5,699 bases of DNA from Flavobacterium sp. (GTDB lineage: Bacteria; Bacteroidota; Bacteroidia; Flavobacteriales; Flavobacteriaceae). The notes under the pieces were generated by a model. The model was given only the letters and a program-made list of their open reading frames with translations. It made no database searches and had not been told where the DNA came from. The position numbers were made by a program, and so were the translations under genes. The stretch covers positions 1 to 5,699 of the forward strand of contig JASLID010000110.1 in assembly GCA_030153045.1 (NCBI GenBank), written 5' to 3'. Below, piece by piece: positions 5,494-5,699 of the stretch; within the stretch, counting starts at the first letter, position 1, and every line of letters begins with the position of its first letter.

Positions 5494-5699
5494 CAGACCT
5501 ATAAGCCGGATTCTGTATCAACCGAAATTGACCCTTATCATTTATCTAGATTATTCATTACTGAATAACTCAAGCTGCCTACCCTTCAACAACGGACGAG
5601 TCGCCCTTAAATGCTGATATACTTGACATTTCACCGCATAGAGTTTACCTGGTTTCACTACAGCATTACCTGTACATACTTTCTGTTGCACTTGTCCTC
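5486..5699 (-). ncRNA. rnpB: RNase P RNA (3' part; 5' part outside window)
   Basis: RNase P RNA is the catalytic subunit that removes 5' leaders from tRNA precursors, working with the RnpA protein. Read on the minus strand, the conserved bacterial landmarks appear in order: GTGCAACAG (5691-5683), GGTAAACTC (5649-5641), GGGTAGGCAGCTTGAG (5584-5569), TCTAGATAAATGA (around 5550-5538) and AGAATCCGGCTTATAGGTC (around 5515-5497), close to the end of the E. coli molecule. A hairpin with a 7-base stem and GUAA tetraloop (5568-5551) fits P18, and a second with a UUCG loop (5531-5518) fits P19. The RNA runs into seven U (5492-5486), which probably mark termination. About 214 bases are present; the 5' end with the GAGGAAAGTCCGGGC region lies beyond the window. 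The segment between the first two landmarks is unusually short. Confidence 0.96.

Noticed and set aside
1..5699. Search for a mobile element, CRISPR array, defence island or toxin-antitoxin pair
   Set aside because: No transposase, integrase, regularly spaced repeats, terminal inverted repeats or compositional break was seen. The helicase stands in a housekeeping operon without nuclease or other defence partners.

Overview
The window looks like ordinary core chromosome of a member of the Bacteroidota, most probably a Flavobacteriaceae such as Flavobacterium. The DNA is strongly AT-rich. Start codons are preceded by A-rich stretches rather than Shine-Dalgarno sites. Several promoters fit the Bacteroidota -7 consensus TAnnTTTG. 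The gene set includes families typical of the phylum (DUF3822 next to rsmD, DUF4126, a Dda/RecD-like helicase, kdsB). No mobile element, CRISPR array, tRNA or phage gene was seen.

Layout from left to right. Positions 1-398 (minus) hold the N-terminal part of a PlsC-type acyltransferase cut by the window edge. A 136-base divergent promoter region follows. Next is a small spermidine-synthase-fold protein (535-1215, plus), whose stop codon abuts the stop codon of kdsB on the other strand. The minus-strand operon, transcribed from about 3960 leftward, is SF1 helicase (3937-2513), DUF4126 membrane protein (2507-1950) and kdsB (1953-1216), with a 5-base gap and then a 4-base ATGA overlap. A 110-base divergent promoter region (3938-4047) drives this operon one way and, the other way, a two-gene unit of DUF3822 (4048-4872) and rsmD (4863-5447), which overlap by 10 bases. 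The right edge (about 5486-5699, minus) is the 3' part of the RNase P RNA gene rnpB, convergent with rsmD.

Working together: the acyltransferase and KdsB both serve the cell envelope (phospholipid or lipid acylation, and CMP-Kdo for lipopolysaccharide). RsmD and RNase P RNA belong to ribosome and tRNA maturation. The helicase belongs to DNA metabolism. DUF4126, DUF3822 and the spermidine-synthase-like protein have no established role; they are the real unknowns here.

I found no convincing evidence of a new multi-gene system. The points most worth a second look are the compact RNase P RNA, the translationally coupled DUF3822-rsmD pair, the degenerate spermidine synthase homologue, the acidic tail on RsmD, and the tightly packed convergent and divergent gene boundaries.
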